10,434 bases of DNA from Pseudomonadota bacterium (GCA_017613855.1 JAGACY010000262.1:1-10434); one strand, 5' to 3'. Shown: positions 1 to 7,620, counted from the stretch's first letter. The notes: generated from the letters alone by a model not told the origin. Translations and numbers: made by a program.

Positions 1-2159
1 ACGGCGCATGGTTCAGTGTTTTGTGCATGCGTTCCATGCGCTGTCACAGCAACCGTCTGATTAGCGATCTGGGGGGCTATTCACCCAAAACGGTTTCATC
101 GGCTGAGCTCATCCAAAATGTTGCTTCGGATCATGTTCATGAAGATTCTCAGACGTGGCTCGATGAACGCGAAATTCCGTCTTTTGAACAATGTTCCGAA
201 ATGATGGCGGTCATTATGTCTGGCATTCATGCCCGCACGGAAGCCACATTTGAAGCACATGGCGGCGAAACTCTCGAAACCATTCTTCCCGCAGAATCAT
301 TGCGCCAGGCGTTTTCTCTTTCGGACACCGATTTGACCATTCTGATCTGTCTGGCGCTAGTTCAATATGACGACCGATTCGCTAGGGCATGGCGCTACGT
401 TTCCGGTGAGCAGGAATATGCCCGCATGACAGTCGGGTCTTTGATGATGCTGCTCGACTTTATTCCCAAAGATGAGCTCAGAAAGGCGTTTCATCCCGAT
501 TCGCCGCTCAGGCGGCATGCATTGATCCAATTTGGCATACGCGAAAACTGGGGACGAGAAACGCCCATTGCTTTTTCGCCGGTATTCATTCCGAATCGGC
601 TCGTTTCCTATTTGCTTGCCGAGCCCTGTCATGTGGCTATTCCGGGATGCCGCATTCTCGAGAGTGAATCATCGCAGGGCAAACCCGCGCCAATTGAACG
701 CGATCTTCAACGCACCATGCAGAAAAAGGGCAGCCATGTCGCTCTCATTGGATACACGGGCCTCGGGCGCACCACAGCTTTTGTCCGCGCCGCTCAAAAA
801 TTTAAAACCGTCGTGTACGAGCTCGATCTCGCCAGGTTATGTGAGAGCAACTTTGCCGACGATGCGCTGGGGGAAACATTCGCAGAGGTCATCCGGGAAA
901 TTCGCCTCAAACGCGCCATGCTCCTCATTCGCATGTGTCAGGTTGACGAAGACAACAGGCGATATCTCGAACGCCATGTCTCTGTGATTGCCAATGCACT
1001 CAGCAGCCGGCAAAATCTCTTCTTTGCTGTGACACTCGATCGTCAGACAGCGCTTTCGCGCATGTTGTTCGGGGAACTGACCGAAATCGTATTCCCCGCA
1101 CCATCCCGCGATGATCAGCCGCAATTCTGGGAACACGCACTGTCGCCCTATCTCCGTACGGAATATGCGCATACCATTGCCAATGAAATGGCCGTCGGCT
1201 ACTGCCTCAGTGAGTCAGAGATTCGGGGCGTCGTCGAACAAACCCTGGCACGGCGGGCAAATATGAAGCCTGCGGAAGCGCTTTCGACAGAAATTCTCAC
1301 AGAAACCCTGAACAAAACCCGCGGTCAGCGCCTCGAAGGACTTGCAACACTTCGTTCGACCTCGCTCTATCTCAAAGATATTGTTCTCTCCGACAACATC
1401 CGCGATGTGCTCAATGAAGTGCTTTCTTATGCCCGTTACCGCGATACCGTCATGCGGGATTGGGGATTTGCCAAGTATAATCTTTCCGGCGCGGGGCTCA
1501 GCGTACTGCTCTCGGGCGTACCTGGCACCGGTAAAACAATGACGGCCCTGGTGCTTGCGCACGAATTGCGCCGTGCCCTCTATGTCGTCGATATTTCGCG
1601 CATCGTCGACAAATATATTGGCGAGACCGAAAAACGACTTGCCCAAATCTTTGACGAAGCCGAACGTTCTCAGGCGATGCTTCTCTTTGACGAAGCGGAT
1701 TCGCTCTTTGCCAAACGGACGGATGTCAAAAGTTCCAATGACCGTTATGCCAATCTCGAAGTCAATTACCTTTTGCAGCGGCTCGAAGCTTATTCGGGCG
1801 TTTCTATTCTGACGACGAATTTCGGCGGAGGTCTGGACGAAGCACTCGCACGCCGAATCCAGTTTAAAATTGATTTCCCTATGCCGGATATTTCCCAGCG
1901 CATCGAGCTTTGGCGCCGCCTCATCCCGCCTGCCGCCCCTCTTGCCCAGGATGTTGATTTCCCAGCACTCGCCGAATATTTCGAAATGAGTGGCGGCCAC
2001 ATTAAGAATGCCGATTTCAGGGCATCGATTCAGGCGGCTACCAAACATTCCATGATTACGCACGATTTGCTATGGGAAGCTGCCCTCCACGAATACCGCG
2101 AAATGGGGCATGTCATACGTGACGAAAACGACCAGGACGAAACACATCGCTGGAATTGA
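1..2159 (+). CDS. AAA+ ATPase, winged-helix plus double AAA (eCIS Afp15/Pvc15-like), 5' end outside window
   Basis: The frame is open from base 3 to the TGA at 2157-2159, so the gene probably begins upstream; TTG 21 and ATG 27 are possible starts but neither has a ribosome binding site. Numbering from TTG 21 (712 residues), about 95-220 resembles the winged-helix region that precedes AAA modules in eCIS-associated ATPases (charged PLRRH segment near 160). A first AAA module has a degenerate Walker A, GYTGLGRTT (244-252), with Arg for the Lys, and its Walker B position (AMLLIR, 299-304) lacks the acidic pair. The second module is intact: Walker A GVPGTGKT 499-506, Walker B MLLFDEAD 553-560, sensor-1 TTN near 598-600, arginine-finger-like RR 611-612. 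Family members are cytoplasmic and are thought to act in assembly or disassembly of phage-tail-like injection particles. The particle genes are not in the window, so the eCIS link rests on family resemblance. A stand-alone AAA+ remodeller is the alternative. Confidence 0.85.
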   Translation, partial: GAWFSVLCMRSMRCHSNRLISDLGGYSPKTVSSAELIQNVASDHVHEDSQTWLDEREIPSFEQCSEMMAVIMSGIHARTEATFEAHGGETLETILPAESLRQAFSLSDTDLTILICLALVQYDDRFARAWRYVSGEQEYARMTVGSLMMLLDFIPKDELRKAFHPDSPLRRHALIQFGIRENWGRETPIAFSPVFIPNRLVSYLLAEPCHVAIPGCRILESESSQGKPAPIERDLQRTMQKKGSHVALIGYTGLGRTTAFVRAAQKFKTVVYELDLARLCESNFADDALGETFAEVIREIRLKRAMLLIRMCQVDEDNRRYLERHVSVIANALSSRQNLFFAVTLDRQTALSRMLFGELTEIVFPAPSRDDQPQFWEHALSPYLRTEYAHTIANEMAVGYCLSESEIRGVVEQTLARRANMKPAEALSTEILTETLNKTRGQRLEGLATLRSTSLYLKDIVLSDNIRDVLNEVLSYARYRDTVMRDWGFAKYNLSGAGLSVLLSGVPGTGKTMTALVLAHELRRALYVVDISRIVDKYIGETEKRLAQIFDEAERSQAMLLFDEADSLFAKRTDVKSSNDRYANLEVNYLLQRLEAYSGVSILTTNFGGGLDEALARRIQFKIDFPMPDISQRIELWRRLIPPAAPLAQDVDFPALAEYFEMSGGHIKNADFRASIQAATKHSMITHDLLWEAALHEYREMGHVIRDENDQDETHRWN

Positions 2160-2181
2160 TTTTTTTTTTAGGGGGCCAGGC

Positions 2182-2204
2182 TATGCTGACCTGTGGTCAG
2201 CATA
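2182..2204 (+). repeat. perfect 10-bp hairpin after the ATPase gene
   Basis: TATGCTGACC (2182-2191) and GGTCAGCATA (2195-2204) are perfect inverted repeats around a 3-nt loop, 22 nt after the ATPase stop codon. A run of nine T precedes it (2161-2169) and TTTT follows a few bases after the stem. It probably contributes to termination or protects the transcript 3' end, together with the stronger hairpin just downstream. Confidence 0.6.
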
Positions 2205-2217
2205 CGCCCGGCTTTTG

Positions 2218-2268
2218 GCGCGGGCTATTGGCAACCAAAACGCCAATACGCCCGCGCTTTTTTATTTT
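2218..2268 (+). terminator. Rho-independent terminator of the AAA+ ATPase gene
   Basis: The arms GCGCGGGC-TATTGGC (2218-2232) and GCCAATA-C-GCCCGCGC (2242-2257) form a 15-bp stem with one bulged C (2249) and a 9-nt loop. T6-A-T4 follows (2258-2268). This is a textbook intrinsic terminator on the + strand, 58 nt beyond the ATPase stop. Its core (TATTGGC with the bulged C) recurs in two palindromes near 7621-7759. Confidence 0.85.
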
Positions 2269-2295
2269 GAGAATACTGCAAAAAAATGTAATAAT
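2267..2295 (+). promoter_or_regulatory. predicted sigma70-like promoter for the metalloprotease gene
   Basis: TTGAGA (2267-2272, 5/6 to the -35 consensus) and AATAAT (2290-2295, 5/6 to the -10 consensus) are separated by exactly 17 bp. They sit immediately after the terminator, with the -35 touching its T-rich tail, and about 48 bp before the ATG at 2343. The transcript would begin near 2302. This suggests the metalloprotease has its own promoter and is not simply read through from the ATPase gene. The prediction is by eye only. Confidence 0.5.
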
Positions 2296-2342
2296 AACAA
2301 CCGGTAGTGTGTAATGATTATGAACTAAAAAGAGGTAAGATT

Positions 2343-3755
2343 ATGCAAACGAAAGACAGCAAAAATACTTCCCAAAAAGAAGAACAGGGGCTGCAGCCAA
2401 CTGCCGAAAAATCTGCCGAATCCTCGAATGCCGAAGGTGAGCAGAAATCTCTCGAATCCGTTTTGACTGCCGGTGTCATAAAGGGATTCAACGACTTAAC
2501 TGAATTAATGATCAAGATTAATGCTGCAGCCAAGGCCGAAATCGAAAAAGCTGCAAAGAATAAGATGCTGATGAAGGCTATCACGTATATGATCCCGTCA
2601 GGATCTGTGCGAAACCTTTACCTCGATGTCTTTGAGCCTTACGTTGAAGATGTAGATACGCTCAAAATGTTCATCAAAGGGCGTTTCAACGTCACGATGG
2701 GCAAGGACAATACACAGAATTGCCTTAACTATACTTCCAGTCTTGAAAAACCAGCCAAGAATTATTCCGTTCAACCCTGGACGATAGAAGCACTGCATAG
2801 AGCTTATCACAACTTGGAGAAACTGCCCGAATGGCAGGTGGCGCTCGTCAATAACATCACGACCTGTAATACAACCAACGGCAATGGCGGTGTCGCCTAT
2901 TGGGGATATGGCTGCTATAACGTGGATTATACCGACGATCCCAATCAGGATGGTGACATTGCAACGCAAGATGCTGCCGACGGATATGTTTGCTCCACAG
3001 AAGATTATTACCGCAGAGGATTGTGCGCATTTGATGTGACGTTTACCCATGAATTGGGACATATCGTCGATCATGGCGGTACGTTCTCCACACTTCCCGA
3101 TTTCATGGAAATATCCGGTTGGGTGAATGAGGGCAATGATCCCCAACATGTTGCTACGAGGATTCTTTCGGAAATCGATGGTGATCCCTTCCAGACCTCT
3201 CTGAACGCCGATGAAATCAAAGTCGCCACAGATGCTGCTGTGATGATGGTAAAGGATCAGGCAAATTCCACGAACGTTGCCGTCGTTGAACCTTATATCA
3301 ATGCCGCTGCTTCCAAAATGGCTGTGAAGGATAATCTTCGTGATCTCAATCTGCTTTCGCAAATACTCATTTGCAGCCGCGGATACTATACAATCGCTCG
3401 CTCTTTCCAGGTCTCTAATGATTTTGGTTTCGGTTTGCCATGTTATAATGAGCCTCGCCGACAATTTAAAATGAAGCATTATGTGCATGAAGGCTACACT
3501 GGCAGAGGATTCTATTCTTACGATGCAGCTGCTCGTTCTTTCAAAATCAGTGATTATCAGTATAGGGATCCTGGTGAGGAATTTGCCGAACTCTATGCTG
3601 CTTATCATGTCTCCAATGGTCAGAATGTTGGTGATAAGCATAAAGCATGGTTCGAAAAGATGGGGCTGCATAAGAATACGCCTATGGAAACTGCTGCTCA
3701 GATCGGTATTTCCAGATCATCCGGCCAAAAAGAAGAAGGCCAGCAAGATAATTAG
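2343..3755 (+). CDS. zinc metalloprotease (gluzincin-like, possibly anthrax lethal factor-type fold), candidate effector
   Basis: ATG 2343 is preferred because AGAGG (2331-2335) sits 7 nt upstream; a GTG at 2307 would add 12 residues but has no such site. The product is 470 residues. Residues 1-36 are a charged, Ser/Glu/Lys/Gln-rich, probably disordered leader, followed by an Ala/Lys/Glu-rich helical stretch to about 75. There is no signal peptide or membrane segment. The zinc site is FTHELGHIVDH, with HELGH at 236-240 (His236, Glu237, His240). The region GEEFAELYAAYH (411-422) supplies a plausible third ligand Glu, as in ATLF-type gluzincins, where a Glu in an EExxAE-like helix binds zinc. 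The assignment to that fold is tentative; the zinc protease call is firm. The gene lies 183 nt after an eCIS-type ATPase, has its own promoter and ends at an intrinsic terminator. A protease lacking an export signal next to an injection-system ATPase fits a cargo toxin, but a housekeeping cytoplasmic protease is not excluded. Confidence 0.8.
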   Translation: MQTKDSKNTSQKEEQGLQPTAEKSAESSNAEGEQKSLESVLTAGVIKGFNDLTELMIKINAAAKAEIEKAAKNKMLMKAITYMIPSGSVRNLYLDVFEPYVEDVDTLKMFIKGRFNVTMGKDNTQNCLNYTSSLEKPAKNYSVQPWTIEALHRAYHNLEKLPEWQVALVNNITTCNTTNGNGGVAYWGYGCYNVDYTDDPNQDGDIATQDAADGYVCSTEDYYRRGLCAFDVTFTHELGHIVDHGGTFSTLPDFMEISGWVNEGNDPQHVATRILSEIDGDPFQTSLNADEIKVATDAAVMMVKDQANSTNVAVVEPYINAAASKMAVKDNLRDLNLLSQILICSRGYYTIARSFQVSNDFGFGLPCYNEPRRQFKMKHYVHEGYTGRGFYSYDAAARSFKISDYQYRDPGEEFAELYAAYHVSNGQNVGDKHKAWFEKMGLHKNTPMETAAQIGISRSSGQKEEGQQDN

Positions 3756-3777
3756 TTTTGACACCGCTTACCCATAT

Positions 3778-3806
3778 AAAAACACAGCCAATGGCTGTGT
3801 TTTTTT
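3778..3806 (+). terminator. Rho-independent terminator between metalloprotease and lipoprotein genes
   Basis: AACACAGCC (3781-3789) pairs perfectly with GGCTGTGTT (3793-3801) around a 3-nt loop, and flanking A residues extend the stem into the T7 run at 3800-3806. It lies 22 nt after the metalloprotease stop. The next start codon is only 22 nt past the T-run, so it may act as an attenuator for the downstream gene. Confidence 0.85.
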
Positions 3807-3828
3807 GTACAAACTCAAGGCAATCATA

Positions 3829-4572
3829 ATGCAGAAATACTTATTCGTTCTCCTGGCTTGTTTAGCCTGCGCCTGTTCTTCTTCTAAATCGGTGGATAAT
3901 TCAACAGCCGAGCATTCCATCGGACAGCCTCAGGCCGAAACAAATGTTCTTCCTTCCCCTACACCTAAAGCGGATGACAATACGATGAATACTTTGGACA
4001 ATACAATCGATACTTGGATTGATACCGTCAAATATGGTTTTGTTTTGCCAGGATCGGACGAGGCTGCGCAAATTGTCGAATTTGCACAGGGTAAGGCCAA
4101 ATACGAAATGCTGGTTCCTCGCTTTAAACTGGGAAATCTGGCTTTCATAGAGGGAAAATCTGGTGCAAATGCTCAGGATGGGAACGGAGAATACGGTTTT
4201 TGTGCCGTCCTCCTGGGCAGCAATATGACGTTTGTTGAACTCCCCAATACGAAACTGATGGCAAAGTTTATCACCGATTTGCGCACAAATCCCGATGCAC
4301 TCGATCTCGATAAGCGCATCATGTTCACCATGATGATGGTACAGGGCGTTGATTACCATCTCTCAAAATTTGATATGGAAGGACGGGATTTTGAGTCTAT
4401 GTTTGGCATTGTTCCTGTGGATCCCACTTGGACAGACGACGGTCACACCATCACTATCGAGTACTATCAAATGAAACCCCAGGGCATGCAGGTCCCGACA
4501 CCGCAGAAATGCAGGGTTGTTATTGATGAATCTATGAAAGCCGCCATCTCATGCGAAGAGGTTGGAAAATAA
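3829..4572 (+). CDS. small predicted lipoprotein, function unknown
   Basis: ATG 3829 is chosen because AAGG (3817-3820) lies 8 nt upstream and because a lipoprotein signal follows at once; the frame is open further upstream (to about 3481), but that part overlaps the metalloprotease gene and is not credible. The 247-residue product begins with a short signal peptide, MQKYLFVLLACLACACSSS, where Cys11, Cys14 or Cys16 could be the lipidated residue. A Ser/Thr/Pro-rich tether follows to about residue 50. The rest is a soluble domain of about 195 residues with alternating hydrophobic strands, a Met-rich segment near 165-171 and two Cys near the C-terminus (in QKCRVV and ISCEEV). I recognise no family. 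It lacks its own obvious promoter, so it is probably expressed by readthrough from the metalloprotease or from a promoter inside it. A role as partner or self-protection factor for the protease is speculation. Confidence 0.75.
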   Translation: MQKYLFVLLACLACACSSSKSVDNSTAEHSIGQPQAETNVLPSPTPKADDNTMNTLDNTIDTWIDTVKYGFVLPGSDEAAQIVEFAQGKAKYEMLVPRFKLGNLAFIEGKSGANAQDGNGEYGFCAVLLGSNMTFVELPNTKLMAKFITDLRTNPDALDLDKRIMFTMMMVQGVDYHLSKFDMEGRDFESMFGIVPVDPTWTDDGHTITIEYYQMKPQGMQVPTPQKCRVVIDESMKAAISCEEVGK

Positions 4573-4760
4573 CAAACGCCAACAGAGTCTTTACCTATAA
4601 AAAGGGTATTCCCCAAAAATCCGTGTGGCTTTCCTATTTGTAGCCCTCGCCTGAAGCGCAGTAACTTGATTTGAACTGCAAATATGAAAAGCCTGCGGTG
4701 ATCAACGTTCACCTGAAAACCGACTCTCCCATAACAATACATTCAATTCTGTGACTATCA
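4573..4760. other. intergenic region between convergent genes
   Basis: This 188-nt gap lies between the lipoprotein stop and the kinase stop. It holds no clear intrinsic terminator for either gene. A 9-bp inverted repeat, AATACATTC (4736-4744) and GAATGTATT (4766-4774), straddles the kinase stop codon with a 21-nt loop and no T-run. Short open stretches on the + strand (for example from 4665) have no start or ribosome binding site and are not called. Confidence 0.5.
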
Positions 4761-6548
4761 TTAAGGAATGTATTTTGAACACCCCATAATTTCCTGAATG
4801 TGTTCAACATCCGATAGCACGATGGGAAAAGGTGTACTATAAACAGCATCGACTAAACCTACTCTATGAATTCTGTATAATATCGGTAGAGGATCACCCA
4901 CTTTCAGAACTGTCATTGGGTCTTCATGAATGACTATTTCATGCACTAAATCATTGGGATCACAGTCATCCGGGGGATTAAAAGAATACTTGACCTTAAA
5001 AGATGGCTTTTGATGAACCGCAAATTGCTTGGTTTTGAGATTCTCTTCACAAAATTCATCATCAACATTGAGATATTCGATACTGACTATCGTCGCAATG
5101 GTTTTGCGACCTGTTTCGATCGTCTCCAGAAGACTCCTGCGTAAATTCTCATCATCGTCTTTTGTATTAAAATGATAATGAATTGCAGTGCGCTTTGATT
5201 TATAATGTTTTAACAAAAAAAATGGAGAATTTGGAAAAATACAAAGAAATATAAATATAATTAAAACTGTTATAAAAATGTTGGAACTACTTGATATTCC
5301 AAGGCCAAGTAAAAACACCCAAATAGCTAAAACGATCAATAAGATAAGCATAAACACGAAATACAAAGTACCAAGCTTCCCCAACAGTCCGGGACGCGAG
5401 TTATTATGTATTTGATATTGTTCATTTAAGGATCTTTTGACAATGTCGTATTGCTTAGCATAGATACTGCTATCTGTTCCAAAATAAAGCGTATCTTCAT
5501 TCTCTTTTGACTGGAAGGCTTTACAATAACAATTTGGAACTTCTCTCTTATCGGGTATCTGCTGCCAAAGATCGATATTTCCTGGCTGTGCATACGACAT
5601 TACATTTTGGAGCTCATTTTCATAGTTGGAGGATGAAAGTGAGGATGAGGGGGAGTTGGAGTTATCATAGTTACCCAAACGGAATTGCTCAAAAGTATGG
5701 ATTAAATCATCAAAATCAAAAAGTCTGTTTTCAACATTGGGATCGAGCATTCTGCGCAGAACATCGACGACCTGAACGGGCATGAACTGCATTTCGGGTT
5801 CAAAGATGAGATGAAAATCTTTAACAGGCATGTCTGCCGGGGATTTGCCGGTAATGAGATTGACGGCCACAGCGGCGAGTGCATAGATATCACTTTGAGG
5901 AACGGGTTTGCCCATGAGTTGTTCGGGAGGCATAAAGCCATAAGTACCGGCAACCGTCGATCCGCCGCCCTGCAGCTGTGGGTTTGAGACAGCCCCAAAA
6001 TCAACCAGACAGACTTTAAAAGTATCGCCTTCGAGCGGTTTCAAAATAATATTGGATGGCTTGATATCCCGATGAATGATGGGTGGTGTATGCTCATGAA
6101 GCTGCTTAAGAATTTTAAGCATCTGAATGATGATATCGTACACACGGTCGATCGAAAGCCGATGTCCTGCCTTGATTAAACTGGCGAGTGTGTCGCCAGG
6201 GATGTATTCTTGTAGGATGTAGGCACACGGGGGATCGTCGTCGAGGCGGTCGAAGGCATCGTAAAATGTAGCAATTCCATCGATGTGTAGTTTTTTAAGG
6301 ACTTCGGCTTCGCGATGAAAGAGTTCGTACGATTTCCAGGTTTTAACCGATTCGATGTTGAGCCGCTTGACGGCAACCTCTTTGCCATCCGATTGGCGAC
6401 GAGTGAGAAATACCTTGCCCTGACTGCCGTGGCCCAGCGGTTTGACTAAAGTGTACCCAGGGAGTGTGAATTCAGAAGCCAACGGTGTGGGTTCAGAGGA
6501 TTTTACCTGCAAATGCGTTGATTCTTTGTGATGTAAGCGATTCTTCAC
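4761..6548 (-). CDS. eukaryotic-like Ser/Thr protein kinase with membrane hairpin and DUF3592-like C-terminal domain
   Basis: The start is the GTG at 6546-6548 on the minus strand, because AGGGAGG (6554-6560) lies 5 nt upstream; an upstream ATG (6630-6632) would add 28 residues but lacks a site. In the 595-residue product the kinase domain spans about 31-290: glycine loop GHGSQG 39-44, VAVK Lys61, C-helix Glu80 or Glu82, catalytic loop HRDIKPSN 159-166 (Asp161), DFG 183-185, PPE 207-209, SDIYAL (Asp220) and Arg275. All key residues are present, so it should be active. A Ser/Asn-rich linker (295-310) and a soluble stretch follow, then two membrane helices (about 395-416 and 424-446). The C-terminal part (about 450-595) has the strand pattern of DUF3592-type domains, ending in VGDPLPILYRIHRVG (550-564). 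Both ends would lie in the cytoplasm. The DNA of the C-terminal half is much more AT-rich than the kinase half, suggesting a fusion. Substrates are unknown. Confidence 0.9.
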   Translation of the reverse strand: MKNRLHHKESTHLQVKSSEPTPLASEFTLPGYTLVKPLGHGSQGKVFLTRRQSDGKEVAVKRLNIESVKTWKSYELFHREAEVLKKLHIDGIATFYDAFDRLDDDPPCAYILQEYIPGDTLASLIKAGHRLSIDRVYDIIIQMLKILKQLHEHTPPIIHRDIKPSNIILKPLEGDTFKVCLVDFGAVSNPQLQGGGSTVAGTYGFMPPEQLMGKPVPQSDIYALAAVAVNLITGKSPADMPVKDFHLIFEPEMQFMPVQVVDVLRRMLDPNVENRLFDFDDLIHTFEQFRLGNYDNSNSPSSSLSSSNYENELQNVMSYAQPGNIDLWQQIPDKREVPNCYCKAFQSKENEDTLYFGTDSSIYAKQYDIVKRSLNEQYQIHNNSRPGLLGKLGTLYFVFMLILLIVLAIWVFLLGLGISSSSNIFITVLIIFIFLCIFPNSPFFLLKHYKSKRTAIHYHFNTKDDDENLRRSLLETIETGRKTIATIVSIEYLNVDDEFCEENLKTKQFAVHQKPSFKVKYSFNPPDDCDPNDLVHEIVIHEDPMTVLKVGDPLPILYRIHRVGLVDAVYSTPFPIVLSDVEHIQEIMGCSKYIP

Positions 6549-6553
6549 GTGTG

Positions 6554-6560
6554 CCTCCCT
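6554..6560 (-). promoter_or_regulatory. ribosome binding site deciding the kinase GTG start
   Basis: The minus strand reads AGGGAGG 5 nt before the GTG at 6546-6548. Neither of the upstream in-frame ATG codons (6567-6569 and 6630-6632) has a comparable site. This shortens the protein by 28 residues from the longest open frame and removes a spurious hydrophobic N-terminus. Confidence 0.75.
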
Positions 6561-6588
6561 GCCATCCATTCGATAGCTTACAGAGAAT

Positions 6589-6616
6589 ACTATATTTAAA
6601 AAAAAATGCACCCCAA
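6589..6616 (-). promoter_or_regulatory. possible promoter of the kinase gene
   Basis: On the minus strand TTGGGG (6611-6616) and TATAGT (6589-6594, 5/6 to the -10 consensus) are 16 bp apart, separated by an A/T tract. They lie about 40 nt upstream of the GTG start, in the divergent region shared with the Rpn-family gene. The -10 is good and the -35 poor. Confidence 0.35.
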
Positions 6617-6686
6617 GTGTAACAATGCCCAACTGCTTGGCATCATATAAGGTGGGAGGTTATTCTTTACATATATGTTTGCTTTC

Positions 6687-6693
6687 AAGGAGG
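6687..6693 (+). promoter_or_regulatory. strong ribosome binding site of the interrupted Rpn-family gene
   Basis: AAGGAGG lies 6 nt before the GTG at 6700. Reading from that GTG gives PTFINPFTDFGF, the typical N-terminus of Rpn/PDDEXK_2 proteins, directly followed by TAA at 6739-6741. The site shows that translation was meant to begin here and not at the later TTG at 6775. Confidence 0.85.
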
Positions 6694-6699
6694 TTTGGT

Positions 6700-7572
6700 G
6701 TGCCTACTTTTATCAATCCTTTTACCGATTTTGGGTTTTAACGTCTTTTTGGGCAGGAGGACAGCAAAATCATTTTGATTGGCTTTCTAAATGCATTGTT
6801 CGAAGACGAATTCGTCGTCACAGATTTGGAATACCGCGATAAGGAGCAATTGCGGGAACGACCGGATTCTCGGAATGCAATCTTTGATATTTTCTGCACT
6901 CTGGACACGGGCGAGCACATTATTTTGGAAATGCAGAACAATAATCAGAAGCATTTTGAAGATCGTGCGCTATACTATGCTTCACGTGGAATCGCACGCC
7001 AGGGCCTAAAAGGCGGTACCTGGGACTACGATTTTAACGCGGTATTTGGCATTTACTTTATGAATTTTACTCATGCGGCTTTGCCACAGAACTTCCGAAA
7101 AGACTATGGGATTTGTAGGTTAAACCAAGGTAAAGACAATAGAAATGCGGTTCAGCACGTTTTGACGCGCAAACTGCGAATGGTCTTTTTGCAACTGCCT
7201 TTGTTCACCAAAACTGAAATCGAATGCAAAACCGATCTAGACAAATGGACGTACATACTTATGAATATGGATACACTCGACGACATCCCCTGGCGCAAAG
7301 AAAAAGAAGCTTTTGAAGCCATTGCCGAGCTAGGCAGTTACGAAGCTCTATCCGAAGAAGACCGCAATCGATACGACGATGCCCAGCGCAATTATTGGGA
7401 CAGCATTGCCGTTTACGAGGGGGCGAAGGAGAAAGGTAGAGAAGAGGGGAGAGAAGAAGGTAAAAACGAGGAGAAGCAGAGCATTGCAAAGGCTCTAAAG
7501 GGAAAAGGTATTAATCCACAAGTAATTTCCGAGGCAACGGGGTTAACCTTGGAACAAATCGAGAAGCTTTAA
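6700..7572 (+). pseudogene. Rpn-family recombination-promoting nuclease / putative transposase (PDDEXK_2), interrupted by an in-frame stop at codon 14
   Basis: From GTG 6700 the frame reads PTFINPFTDFGF, then TAA (6739-6741), then RLFGQEDSKIILIGFLNALF and onward without further stops to the TAA at 7570-7572 (291 codons). Family members normally have Lys in FGFK(R/K)LFG, so one A-to-T change (AAA to TAA) explains the stop. The PD-(D/E)xK nuclease core is otherwise intact: Asp63 in IFDIF and Glu77-x-Gln79 in ILEMQ. The C-terminus has the usual Glu/Lys/Arg/Gly-rich helix (EKGREEGREEG) and a final region with KGINPQVISEATGL. Known Rpn proteins of E. coli are DNA endonucleases that promote RecA-independent recombination. 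AGGAGG at 6755-6760 could allow restart at ATT 6772 or TTG 6775, giving a product lacking about 25 residues. A recently inactivated gene is most likely; restart, readthrough or a sequencing error are the alternatives. Confidence 0.85.
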
Positions 7573-7620
7573 ATTCGGGTTCTAGTGCCAAATATTCATG
7601 CAGGGCAACCCAAATAAACA

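Noticed and set aside
1215..2063. Long minus-strand open frame (282 codons) opposite the ATPase gene
   Set aside because: It lies wholly antisense to clear AAA motifs, and its translation shows no recognisable domain; it is a codon-bias shadow.
2598..3671. Minus-strand open frame of 357 codons opposite the metalloprotease
   Set aside because: The + strand carries the zinc motif and a good ribosome binding site; the antisense product looks like no known protein.
3758..3780. TTGACA at 3758 with TATAAA at 3775 as a promoter for the small lipoprotein
   Set aside because: The spacing is only 11 bp, and any start here would run straight into the terminator hairpin.
4573..4760. Possible small gene or gene remnant between the lipoprotein and kinase genes
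   Set aside because: Open stretches are about 30 codons, lack a start and ribosome binding site, and match nothing I recognise.
6549..6632. N-terminal extension of the kinase from the upstream ATG at 6630-6632
   Set aside because: No ribosome binding site precedes it, it would run through the likely promoter -10, and the GTG at 6548 has an excellent site.
6637..6666. TTGGCA (6637) with TATTCT (6661) as a promoter for the Rpn-family gene
   Set aside because: The spacer is 18 bp and both boxes are weak; it is possible but not supported enough to list.
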